A stretch of DNA of 64,000 nt from positions 55,567-119,566 of the forward strand of contig NZ_NKJE01000002.1 in NCBI RefSeq assembly GCF_002256285.1, written 5' to 3'. Under the pieces are notes generated by a model that saw nothing but the letters and a program-made list of their open reading frames with translations, did not search any database and was not told where the DNA came from. Positions 8,201 through 14,656 of the stretch are shown piece by piece. Made by a program: the position numbers and the translations under genes. Numbering within the stretch: position 1 is the stretch's first letter; every line of letters begins with the position of its first letter. The DNA is from Flavobacterium sp. BFFFF1 (GTDB taxonomy: Bacteria; Bacteroidota; Bacteroidia; Flavobacteriales; Flavobacteriaceae).

Positions 8201-10822
8201 TGCATTTGTACCGGTAGTTTCCCAGACTGCATCATTGCCCTGAAAATAAACATTCGAATAAGTTTTGCATAAGTCGTTTGCAATTTGAAATACATAAACT
8301 TCTGAAAATGCTCCATCGATGCATGGGTTAATTGGCTTAATCCTCCAATAATTGATTGTTCCCTGCGTAAGACCGGTAGTTTGATAATACGGTGTGGTAA
8401 CAGTCGCTGTTTCGGTGATCGTAGAAAACGTTGGATTCGTTGAAATTTGTACAAGATAAGAAGAGGCGGTTACAAGATCTGACCAAGTTAGCAAAGTAGA
8501 GGTTTGTTGATTTCCTGCACCGTTTGACGGGCTGGTTAAGGTTGCTGTACCTATGGCATTGTCAAAAACCTTTAAGGTCAGTGATAACGGAATGTTAGCA
8601 CTTGGTGATATACCGCGGAATGTAAGTGGATAGATTCCTGCGGCCACGCCACTGATGCCGCTGATGGTCATGGTAACTGTTCCCGATGCCGCCAACGATG
8701 TTGGTGAAAACGCCGCAGTAGCACCAGCGGGCAACCCGGTCACTGAAAAGTTTGTGGTTTCGGTAAAAGGAGTCGCTTTTGTATAAGTTATCGAGAATAC
8801 GGCATTCGCAGGTTTACACGTGGGTACTGTAGCCTGTGCTGTAGTAAGTTCGAAGGTGTTGGCTTTTATTTCAAAGTCGACATTAGAGATGTCAAAGTAA
8901 ATATTTCCGACTGCTTCTACTTTAATCCTCATATTCTTTCCGATGTTGCTCGGAACCGTAATATTCTCTGTTCCGTCATTAGCGGTAGAAGCCAAAATGG
9001 TGACTGGATAAGTGTAACCACCATCTGTGGATAACTTTATGGCTACGTTTGCCGTTGACACCGGCGTGGCTGAAGTCCCTGCTACGTTCCAGGTAACCGT
9101 TTTTGTCTCTCCAACATACCAAACGACGGCGGTATTCGGTGCGGTCACAGCGAATGGTCCGGCAGTGGAGACGGTTACGAGCATATTATCGCTGTTGGTC
9201 TGTCCGCCAAGCGTACTGTTGTCACGGACGGTTAACCTGAAGTTCAAAGCACGTGCCACACTCGGCAATACCTCCCATGTTGGGGTGGTGTTGCTTACCA
9301 CTGCGCTCATTTTTGGAAAAGTCCGTAAGGGGCTTGTGGTGGCGAAGTATGACCTAAAGACTGGTCCGGCCGTATTGGTTCCTACTGGAGGCTGTGTTCC
9401 GCCGTCAGTTGCGTCGAATTGTTCCCAGCAATAGGTTAACACATCTGCAGTGTCGACATCGGTTGCACTACCGGTTAATGTAAAAGGGGTTCCTTTCGGA
9501 ATAGTATAATCAAGGCCAGCCGATGCAATCGGTTCCGTATTGGCAATGGCAGTTTCAGTCTCACAAGTGTGCGTAGCTATCGCAGCGGTAATTTGGGCAA
9601 TGCTTCGGGAATGGAAATAAGCATCGCTGTTGTATTGTACGTTTGGCGAACACACGCCGGCGTAGCCCATAATCGTGGTTCCACTGCCGGGCTCATAATC
9701 ATCCGATACCTTCGAGCCGAAGCAGGCATTATAGTAGGTGTGCCCTGCACTAAATTGGTGGCCGATTTCGTGGCATACATAGTCAATATCAAAAGGGTCA
9801 TTTTGTGGAGACACGATTCCGGTGACACCACTTCCCTTGCTGGATGCGTTACAAGGAGCAACGCTTGCAATTCCACCACCACCTGTACTGAACACGTGAC
9901 CGATGTCATAAGCGCTTGCACCAATAATTCCAGTAATATTACTGGTATTCGCACTCAGCATAGTACTTCCGTTGTAATTGTCGTATGGATCAGGATCCGG
10001 AGTAGGGGTGTCGATGTTGAACTCGTTAATGTAAACCAGGCGGTTTTCGCTCGCGACGACCTGAAAAACAACTGCAAAGTCGTTCCTATAGACACTATTC
10101 ACCCTTGTGATTGTCGTGTTTACCGCCGCAAGGATGGTACTCATCGTGTTTCCGAAGTAGGCAGAATATTCGGAAGTACAGGCGATGGCAATTCTGTAGG
10201 TACGCAATTTACCATCTATGGAGTTTCTCGCAGTGCTGGGTGTAGGCATCCCATCAGCGAGATTAATGTCGAGGTCTTTCATGTCTGCCATACAGATAAA
10301 GGGATTTTCAGGGTCCCTAGATGCTTCCGACCGATCATAAACAATGTAGTCGTTTCCGTTGTTGCGAAAATTGTATGGGTCGATATAAATGGTTTTCTCA
10401 CCAGTGATGAGGCCGGTGAAACCGCCCGGGTCCATACTGATAAAAATTTTATTTAACGGATTTTTTGCACTGACTCCAAAATACGAACGTATTTCAGTGA
10501 ATTTCGCCTCGAGGTCAGGATGTAACACACTGACCCGTTCAATGTTAAAAGTCTCCGTTGAACCGTCTTCAAGTGGAAAATCAATTTGGACTGCGAAGGG
10601 GAGGTTGTTGTTGTCGTCCCGTTTTACTGCGCGGCCCAATTGGGACCTGAGTGTTGGGATGTCCAGCGTGACGACATTATACTTCTCAGGAATCGTCTTG
10701 CGATCCGGCTGTTTCATAGCGGCTGTTTTAGCCTTTGCCCGCCATGGATTTACAGATTGCGAAAACGAAAATGGGGCAAAAAGGAGTATGGCAAAAATTG
10801 CCAGTAGGGTAGATTTTTTCAT
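5279..10822 (-). CDS. Secreted reprolysin-like zinc metalloprotease with SprB repeats and T9SS type A sorting domain
   Basis: 1847 residues. A signal peptide (ends near FSFSQ) and propeptide-like region precede an M12B/metzincin domain. The zinc motif HEIGHQFSAGH is at residues 351-361 and is followed by a Met-turn (TIMGY). Position 8 of the zinc motif is Ser where metzincins usually have Gly, but all three His ligands are kept. Downstream are beta-sandwich and fibronectin-like modules, a P-domain-like region (about 880-1000), three SprB repeats of about 75 residues (about 1107-1330, SCFG[GE]TD cores), a surface-protein module, and a C-terminal beta domain ending VTKKIVY that fits a type A sorting tail. 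Expected role: extracellular or cell-surface proteolysis after export by T9SS. Substrate unknown. It has a good promoter at 10844-10875 and a palindrome just upstream. Confidence 0.9.
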   Translation of the reverse strand: MKKSTLLAIFAILLFAPFSFSQSVNPWRAKAKTAAMKQPDRKTIPEKYNVVTLDIPTLRSQLGRAVKRDDNNNLPFAVQIDFPLEDGSTETFNIERVSVLHPDLEAKFTEIRSYFGVSAKNPLNKIFISMDPGGFTGLITGEKTIYIDPYNFRNNGNDYIVYDRSEASRDPENPFICMADMKDLDINLADGMPTPSTARNSIDGKLRTYRIAIACTSEYSAYFGNTMSTILAAVNTTITRVNSVYRNDFAVVFQVVASENRLVYINEFNIDTPTPDPDPYDNYNGSTMLSANTSNITGIIGASAYDIGHVFSTGGGGIASVAPCNASSKGSGVTGIVSPQNDPFDIDYVCHEIGHQFSAGHTYYNACFGSKVSDDYEPGSGTTIMGYAGVCSPNVQYNSDAYFHSRSIAQITAAIATHTCETETAIANTEPIASAGLDYTIPKGTPFTLTGSATDVDTADVLTYCWEQFDATDGGTQPPVGTNTAGPVFRSYFATTSPLRTFPKMSAVVSNTTPTWEVLPSVARALNFRLTVRDNSTLGGQTNSDNMLVTVSTAGPFAVTAPNTAVVWYVGETKTVTWNVAGTSATPVSTANVAIKLSTDGGYTYPVTILASTANDGTENITVPSNIGKNMRIKVEAVGNIYFDISNVDFEIKANTFELTTAQATVPTCKPANAVFSITYTKATPFTETTNFSVTGLPAGATAAFSPTSLAASGTVTMTISGISGVAAGIYPLTFRGISPSANIPLSLTLKVFDNAIGTATLTSPSNGAGNQQTSTLLTWSDLVTASSYLVQISTNPTFSTITETATVTTPYYQTTGLTQGTINYWRIKPINPCIDGAFSEVYVFQIANDLCKTYSNVYFQGNDAVWETTGTNAVSARLDVPDDIMISDVNLTLTGTHTSMTDLKMQFSGPTGNFAEIYNRDCSGSGMNVTWDDSASPIPTGCSGGLTGTKQPNQPLSNFNGSSSLGTWILLATDRVTGAGGTFTGMSMTVCGKLQIVNNVTATINPLGMQSAATATIPSGKLLAVQPSATAAQLTYNITQLPAYGTLKLSGTALTLGGSFTQADVNNNLLTYVHGGANTNPDNFKFSVKGNNTALLGGQVMNINICSVSNTSSQTNVSCFGGTDGSATVAASGGTAPYTYSWSPSGGTAATASALSAGTYTCTITDASGCTKDQSFTITQPTAAISNTTAQTNVSCFGGTDGSATVVASGGTPGYTYLWSPSGGTAASATGLAAGTYTVRITDTKGCFKDQSFTITQPAVLSNTFSQTTISCFGETDATATVIASGGSGVYSYSWSPTGGNSATATNLAPGSYTCTITDSNGCSKIQNFTVSTPIITTWNGSVWDNGYPTNGVKAIVNANYTSVGDLTACQLEVNGSSLVTVQSGHDFNIAGKVTVASNALITFENNANLLQTIDVANSGSIISKRNAQMRRQDYVYWSSPVLNQNLLAFSPLTLTNRFYTLDEPSNAFAPINPSTNSFDVAKGYMIRAPNNFTTAVSTFFGQFIGVPNNGTKTIPVTVSGQGYNLIGNPYPSPVSGNAFLASNPGTLYFWTHTSQDAASGANYASYNTTGGVASIAGGAVPNGTIQTGQGFILSKSSAGVATFTNAMRSGNNNGQFFRDADVERHRIWLNLSDTAGPKNQILVAYMDGATQAFDESIDGELLENGSAISSIIDNSNYVIQGRALPFSDTDSVPLHFKAAAAGTFTIGIDHMDGLFGLGQNVYIKDNLIGLTHNLSSGDYSFDTAEGNFADRFEIVYQSAPLGTETPVMEANHVVVFTQSGIVNVKNSKEEISKIKIFDVRGRLIYEKENINAQTATLNDLKTQQQVLLVQVTSVNNIVVTKKIVY
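6975..7480 (-). repeat. Tandem SprB-repeat coding units (about 225-231 bp)
   Basis: Three in-frame copies of the SprB unit recur at about 225 and 231 bp (77 codons). The two upstream-most copies (around 7212 and 7443) are nearly identical at DNA level over the GATCCATCAGTTCC region and its flanks, while the third has drifted. Near-identity at DNA level points to recent duplication or gene conversion and makes copy-number change by recombination plausible. Confidence 0.7.
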
Positions 10823-10843
10823 TTTTAATCAGATTTGGTATGC

Positions 10844-10875
10844 CAAACGTATTAAATGAATTTCAATCTACCAAA
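10844..10875 (-). promoter_or_regulatory. Predicted promoter of the metalloprotease gene
   Basis: On the minus strand a TTTG (10875-10872) and TACGTTTG (10851-10844) are separated by 20 bases, matching the Bacteroidota TTG-N19-TAnnTTTG pattern. The start codon is 22 bases further on. No Shine-Dalgarno is visible, as usual in this phylum. Confidence 0.6.
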
Positions 10876-10881
10876 TTTCTT

Positions 10882-10914
10882 ATCGATAAAATGCGCATTT
10901 TTATCGATTAAGTG
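10882..10914. promoter_or_regulatory. Palindrome and shared motif upstream of the protease promoter
   Basis: Arms ATCGATAAAA and TTTTTATCGAT flank TGCGCA (10882-10908), overlapping the shared motif ATCGATTAAGTG (10903-10914). The palindrome ends about 7 bases upstream of the -33 box, a good position for an activator site. Its function is inferred from symmetry and position only. Confidence 0.4.
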
Positions 10915-11016
10915 CAATTTTCACTTAAAATTGTTTTAAAAAATAAGGTTCGGACTACAAAATAAAAATGCCCTAAAAGCCAAATAAATTCCTTAGAAAA
11001 CTGGATTTAAGGGTAT

Positions 11017-11050
11017 AAAAAAAACCGGACTGTTTTGTCCGGTTTTTTTT
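11017..11050 (-). terminator. Terminator downstream of tRNA-Met
   Basis: Stem arms AAAACCGGAC and GTCCGGTTTT with a 6-base loop. A- and T-runs on the two sides let it work in both directions. It lies 4 bases past the tRNA 3' end. The stretch 10915-11016 holds nothing I can assign. Confidence 0.8.
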
Positions 11051-11053
11051 CTG

Positions 11054-11127
11054 TAGCGAGGACGGGAGTTGAACCCGTGACCTCAGGGTTATGAATCCTG
11101 CGCTCTAACCGACTGAGCTACCTCGCC
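11054..11127 (-). tRNA. tRNA-Met (anticodon CAT)
   Basis: The minus strand folds as a cloverleaf. Acceptor GGCGAGG pairs with CCTCGCT (a G-T pair at the end). The D-loop contains AGCTCAGTCGGTTAGAGC, the anticodon loop is TTCATAA, the T-arm contains GGGTTCAACTCCC, and the discriminator is A. CCA is not encoded. CAT could also be a lysidine-modified tRNA-Ile2; elongator Met is the likelier reading. The first pair is not C-A, so it is not the usual initiator form. Confidence 0.9.
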
Positions 11128-11277
11128 AAATTACGGTTAAGTGCATTCTCGAATGCGGGTGCAAATATAAAACTATATTTATAGGTTGCAAATTAAAATT
11201 CGACAAAAAAATTAATTTTTCAAAATGCTCTTTTTTGAATTTTATTCTATATATTTCCAAAAAAATACCGGTCGTTA

Positions 11278-11670
11278 ATGGAAGTTAAAGTAAAATATGA
11301 ATTAGAATTCCCAATAAATTCTTCTCCCCAGCTCTTATATCAGTATATATCAACACCTTCCGGTTTGTCGGAATGGTTTGCAGACAATGTAAATTCCCGA
11401 GGTGAATATTTCACTTTCATTTGGGATGATTCTGAAGAAAAAGCACGTGTCGCATCCAAGAAGACGGGAGAAAAAATTAAATTCAGATGGATTGATACAG
11501 ACAACGAGGATACAGATTACTTTTTTGAACTGAGGATATTGGAGGACGAGATTACAAAGGACGTGTCGTTAATGATTATCGACTTTGCGCCCGAGAGCGA
11601 ATTGGATGAAGCTGCCCTGCTTTGGGAAAACCAGATTTCAGATTTAAAACATGTGATCGGTTCTGTTTAG
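11278..11670 (+). CDS. START-like domain protein
   Basis: 130 residues with no signal peptide or membrane segment. It resembles the short Bacteroidota START/AHSA1-like proteins: an N-terminal beta strand, a helix with SPQLLYQYISTPSGLSEWFA, then antiparallel strands and a long C-terminal helix (LLWENQISDLKHVIG). Such folds hold a hydrophobic ligand in a cup, but neither ligand nor pathway can be read from sequence. It precedes the class IV aminotransferase gene with a hairpin between them, so the two are probably separate units. Confidence 0.75.
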   Translation: MEVKVKYELEFPINSSPQLLYQYISTPSGLSEWFADNVNSRGEYFTFIWDDSEEKARVASKKTGEKIKFRWIDTDNEDTDYFFELRILEDEITKDVSLMIIDFAPESELDEAALLWENQISDLKHVIGSV

Positions 11671-11696
11671 AATCCGAAACAGAACACTTATATTTG

Positions 11697-11720
11697 CCCT
11701 GATTTTTTCAGGGTTTTTTT
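11697..11720 (+). terminator. Terminator hairpin abutting the aminotransferase start codon
   Basis: CCCTGA, a TTTTT loop, TCAGGG and seven T's run straight into the ATG at 11721. It follows the START-like gene. A TATATTTG box (11689-11696) directly precedes it, so the next gene's predicted transcript would begin within or after the hairpin. Confidence 0.65.
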
Positions 11721-12560
11721 ATGATAAATTTTAACGGTTCCATTGTTGATTACGCTCAGGTCCAACTCGAAAACAACCGCGGATTGCTGTATGGCGATGC
11801 AGTTTTTGAAACAGTAAAGGTTGTCGAGGGCAGGATTCTGTTTTCAGAAGACCATTATTTTCGGCTGATGGCCTCAATGCGTGTGGTCAGGATGGAGATT
11901 CCGATGAACTTTACCCTTGAGTATTTCGAAGCGCAAATTGTAGATCTTGTGGCAACAAACGGCCACAGTAATGCTGCCCGGGCGCGCATTACCGTTTACA
12001 GGAATGATGGAGGACGGTATTTGCCCTGCGAAAATAATGTATCGTTTTTAGTAACTTCAGAAGGGCTTCCGGATATTCTTTACCGAATCGAAAATCAAAC
12101 CTATGAAGTCGATTTATTTCGGGACTTCTACATGACCAAACAACTTCTTTCGTCAATTAAATCGACGAATCGTTTGCTCAATGTCACGGCATCAATTTAT
12201 GCCAGGGAAAATGGGTTGCAGAATTGCCTCTTGTTGAACGATGAGAAAAATGTTGTGGAAGCGATCAATGGAAATGTTTTTATGCTGACCAACGGGAAGC
12301 TTTTGACGCCACCGGTTTCGGAAGGTTGCATCAATGGCGTGATGCGCCGTCAGATTCTGGCATTGTCAAAGAACATCGAAGGAATTGAGGTGGAGGAATC
12401 GGTGATTTCCCCGTTTGACCTCCAAAAAGCAGACGAAATCTTCATTACCAACATTATCATGGGAATCCAACCCGTAACGCAATACCGCAAAAAGCAATTT
12501 GAATCCGAACTGTCAGAAAAGTTACTGCAGAAATTGAATGCGGAAGTGCGGTTGGGTTAA
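11721..12560 (+). CDS. Class IV (branched-chain/ADC lyase type) aminotransferase family enzyme
   Basis: 279 residues, a PLP fold-type IV enzyme (IlvE/PabC/DAAT family). The N-terminal part has NNRGLLYGDAVFETVKV with the conserved Gly-Asp-Val/Ala-Phe-Glu core. The PLP lysine is probably in SSIKSTNRLLN (about residue 155), and NVFMLTNGKLLTPP is the usual cofactor-binding strand. Substrate cannot be fixed from sequence: 4-amino-4-deoxychorismate lyase (folate) and an amino-acid aminotransferase are both possible. Its stop overlaps the convergent YqgE stop through TTAA at 12557-12560. Confidence 0.85.
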   Translation: MINFNGSIVDYAQVQLENNRGLLYGDAVFETVKVVEGRILFSEDHYFRLMASMRVVRMEIPMNFTLEYFEAQIVDLVATNGHSNAARARITVYRNDGGRYLPCENNVSFLVTSEGLPDILYRIENQTYEVDLFRDFYMTKQLLSSIKSTNRLLNVTASIYARENGLQNCLLLNDEKNVVEAINGNVFMLTNGKLLTPPVSEGCINGVMRRQILALSKNIEGIEVEESVISPFDLQKADEIFITNIIMGIQPVTQYRKKQFESELSEKLLQKLNAEVRLG

Positions 12561-13117
12561 TTCAGGATTGGGTTTTCGGGGGCATTCGACCATATCAGGT
12601 AATCTCCGCCCAATTCAATAATTTTTTCCTTCCAGAAATTCGTGGTAGACTTTCCAATGATGCGATTTTCATAATCATTTTTTGCCACAATCCAGGAGTT
12701 TGAATCCATTTCAGAGGCAAGCTGGTTTGCTTCCCATCCCGTGTATCCCAAAAAGAAACGGATGTTTTCCTTATTGATTTCTCCTTGGTTGATTAAATCT
12801 TTGGTGGATTCGAAATCGCCTCCCCAATAGATTCCGTTAGAAATCTCAATACTGTTTGGAATTAACTCCGGGATGTTGTGAATGAAATAAAGATTGTCCT
12901 GTTCTACTGGTCCGCCATTGTAGATTTTAAAACGGGCATTGATTTCTGGTACAAGATCATTAATCGTATACCGCAACGGTTTGTTGATAATGAAGCCGAC
13001 CGATCCCTCGTCGTTATGGTCTGCAAGCAAAATGACCGATCTGTTGAAAGAAAGGTCTCCTATGATCGATGGCTCTGCAATCAGCAGACGTCCTTTTTCG
13101 AGCTTGTCTGAAATCAT
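12557..13117 (-). CDS. YqgE/AlgH family protein
   Basis: 186 residues, normal family length. Family features: KGRLLIAEPSI near the N-terminus, FNRSVILLADHNDEGSVGFIINKPL, a GGPVE turn at about 90-95 (YNGGPVEQDNLYFIH), and FFLGYTGWEANQL. Cytosolic. The biochemical role of the family is not settled. Convergent with the aminotransferase gene; the stop codons overlap by four bases. Confidence 0.9.
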   Translation of the reverse strand: MISDKLEKGRLLIAEPSIIGDLSFNRSVILLADHNDEGSVGFIINKPLRYTINDLVPEINARFKIYNGGPVEQDNLYFIHNIPELIPNSIEISNGIYWGGDFESTKDLINQGEINKENIRFFLGYTGWEANQLASEMDSNSWIVAKNDYENRIIGKSTTNFWKEKIIELGGDYLIWSNAPENPILN

Positions 13118-13208
13118 TTTGCTGAAATTTTACTAAATTTAGCAATAAAAAAATTAAATTACCAAATATAGTTTTACGTTTTTTAGTCAACCGCTTAAAA
13201 ATTTTAAT

Positions 13209-13235
13209 AAAAAAAGCCTTCCAAAATGAAAGGCT
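13209..13235 (-). terminator. Terminator after the HU gene
   Basis: On the minus strand AGCCTTTC and GAAGGCT pair (one bulge) and are followed by T7, about 24 bases after the HU stop. Confidence 0.65.
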
Positions 13236-13258
13236 CTAATTTTATATTTTAAAAGTGA

Positions 13259-13531
13259 CTATTTCAAGCCTCCTTCTAACTCAGCGCCAGCTTTGAATTT
13301 TACTACTTTCTTAGCTGCAATTTTAATTGTTGCTCCGGTTTGTGGGTTTCTTCCATCTCTTGCAGCTCTGTCAGATACTGACCAAGATCCGAATCCAACC
13401 AAAGATACTCTTCCACCTTTGTTCAACGCTTCGGCTACATTTTTCAACATTGACTCTAATGCCGCTTTTGCAGCTGCTTTAGAAATTCCTGCATCAGCAG
13501 CCATTGCATCGATTAATTCTGATTTGTTCAT
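13259..13531 (-). CDS. HU family DNA-binding protein
   Basis: 90 residues, the standard HU length. MNKSELIDAMAADAGISKAAAKAALE gives the dimerising helices. The arm region contains VSLVGFGSW and the DNA-contacting GRNPQTGATI. HU bends and compacts the nucleoid. It is monocistronic, with a near-consensus promoter (13576-13605) and a terminator, which fits strong expression. Confidence 0.97.
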   Translation of the reverse strand: MNKSELIDAMAADAGISKAAAKAALESMLKNVAEALNKGGRVSLVGFGSWSVSDRAARDGRNPQTGATIKIAAKKVVKFKAGAELEGGLK

Positions 13532-13575
13532 AATAATAGTTATTAATTGTTGGTTAAAAATTCTGTTAATAGAAA

Positions 13576-13605
13576 CAAATTTAGCAGGAATTCCTTACTG
13601 TGCAA
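13576..13605 (-). promoter_or_regulatory. Consensus promoter of the HU gene
   Basis: On the minus strand TTG (13605-13603), 19 bases, then TAAATTTG (13583-13576): an exact match to the Bacteroidota promoter pattern. The leader is about 40 bases. Confidence 0.75.
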
Positions 13606-13708
13606 GCGCTGAGGGCTGATTTTCGCTGATTTGTTGATAAGTCAATTCTTTTGTTGATAAACTTTGTTGTTTTTTTCGAAAATACGCTCACATCAACAAT
13701 GACGCAAG

Positions 13709-14656
13709 TTAGCAGAATGTTGCATTCTCCCCGATTGGCATTCCATTCAGCAATTCGGAAACATTCATTTTCTTCTTTCCAGGAAATTGCAGGCTGTAAA
13801 TATTTATAAAACCATCACACACCGCGACAGTAATTTCCCTTTTTGATGATTTTATGGAGCCTATGGGAAGCTTATGATCTCGCTTTTCAAAACCGGCTTC
13901 GTAAATTTTAACCTGCACTGCTGCGATTCCGTCATTGAAATCACTCCAGGCTGCCGGGTAAGGTGAGAGGCCACGGATCAGGTTATGAATTTCAGTTCCG
14001 GATTTCTCCCAGTCGATTTTGCAATTTTCACGGTTCAGCTTATAAGCGGTTTTCAGTCCGCCTGACTCTTTTTGTAGCTGGGTTTCGACATTTCCTTTCG
14101 CAATTTTATCCAAAGTTTCCACGACTGCCTGGCTTCCAATTTCCATCAACCGGTCGTGCAACTGGCCTGCATTTTCATTTTCGGAAATGGGCGTTTCAGC
14201 ACTTAGTATCATGGCGCCAGTGTCAATTTTATCATCAATGAAGAAAGTGGTGACGCCGGTTTTCTTTTCGCCATTAATAATTGCCCAATTGATGGGCGCT
14301 GCGCCGCGGTAATCGGGCAACAAGGATGCATGCAGATTAAACGTGCCATATTCGGGCATTTCCCAAACTGCCTTTGGAAGCATTCGGAATGCCACAACGA
14401 CATGCAGGTTGGCATCAAGATCTTTTAGCTGTCGCAGAAAATCGCTGTCTTTTAAATTCGTTGGCTGCAGGATATCAATATTTTGTTCCAGCGCATATTC
14501 CTTAACCGCCGAGTATTTGATTTTCTGGCCGCGGCCTGCCGGTTTGTCGGGAGCGGTAATCACCGCAGCCACTTCGTAATTATTTTTAAGTATGGTATCC
14601 AAAATGCCGACAGCAAATTCCGGAGTTCCCATAAAGACAATTCTTAATTTTTTCAT
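13709..14656 (-). CDS. fmt: Methionyl-tRNA formyltransferase
   Basis: 315 residues, the family size. It transfers a formyl group from 10-formyl-THF to Met-tRNA for initiation. Visible: FMGTPEFAV at the N-terminus; the folate/catalytic region with NLHASLLPDYRGAAPI (residues 107-121), including the catalytic His in the HASLLP motif; KIDTGAMI with the second catalytic acid; and a C-terminal tRNA-binding beta domain (about 205-315). Its ATG overlaps the recQ stop as ATGA, so it is translationally coupled as the second gene of a recQ-fmt pair. Confidence 0.97.
   Translation of the reverse strand: MKKLRIVFMGTPEFAVGILDTILKNNYEVAAVITAPDKPAGRGQKIKYSAVKEYALEQNIDILQPTNLKDSDFLRQLKDLDANLHVVVAFRMLPKAVWEMPEYGTFNLHASLLPDYRGAAPINWAIINGEKKTGVTTFFIDDKIDTGAMILSAETPISENENAGQLHDRLMEIGSQAVVETLDKIAKGNVETQLQKESGGLKTAYKLNRENCKIDWEKSGTEIHNLIRGLSPYPAAWSDFNDGIAAVQVKIYEAGFEKRDHKLPIGSIKSSKREITVAVCDGFINIYSLQFPGKKKMNVSELLNGMPIGENATFC

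Noticed and set aside
9569..10456. Plus-strand open frame of 295 codons opposite the protease
   Set aside because: It lies antisense to the conserved metalloprotease domain and has no recognisable domain or start context.
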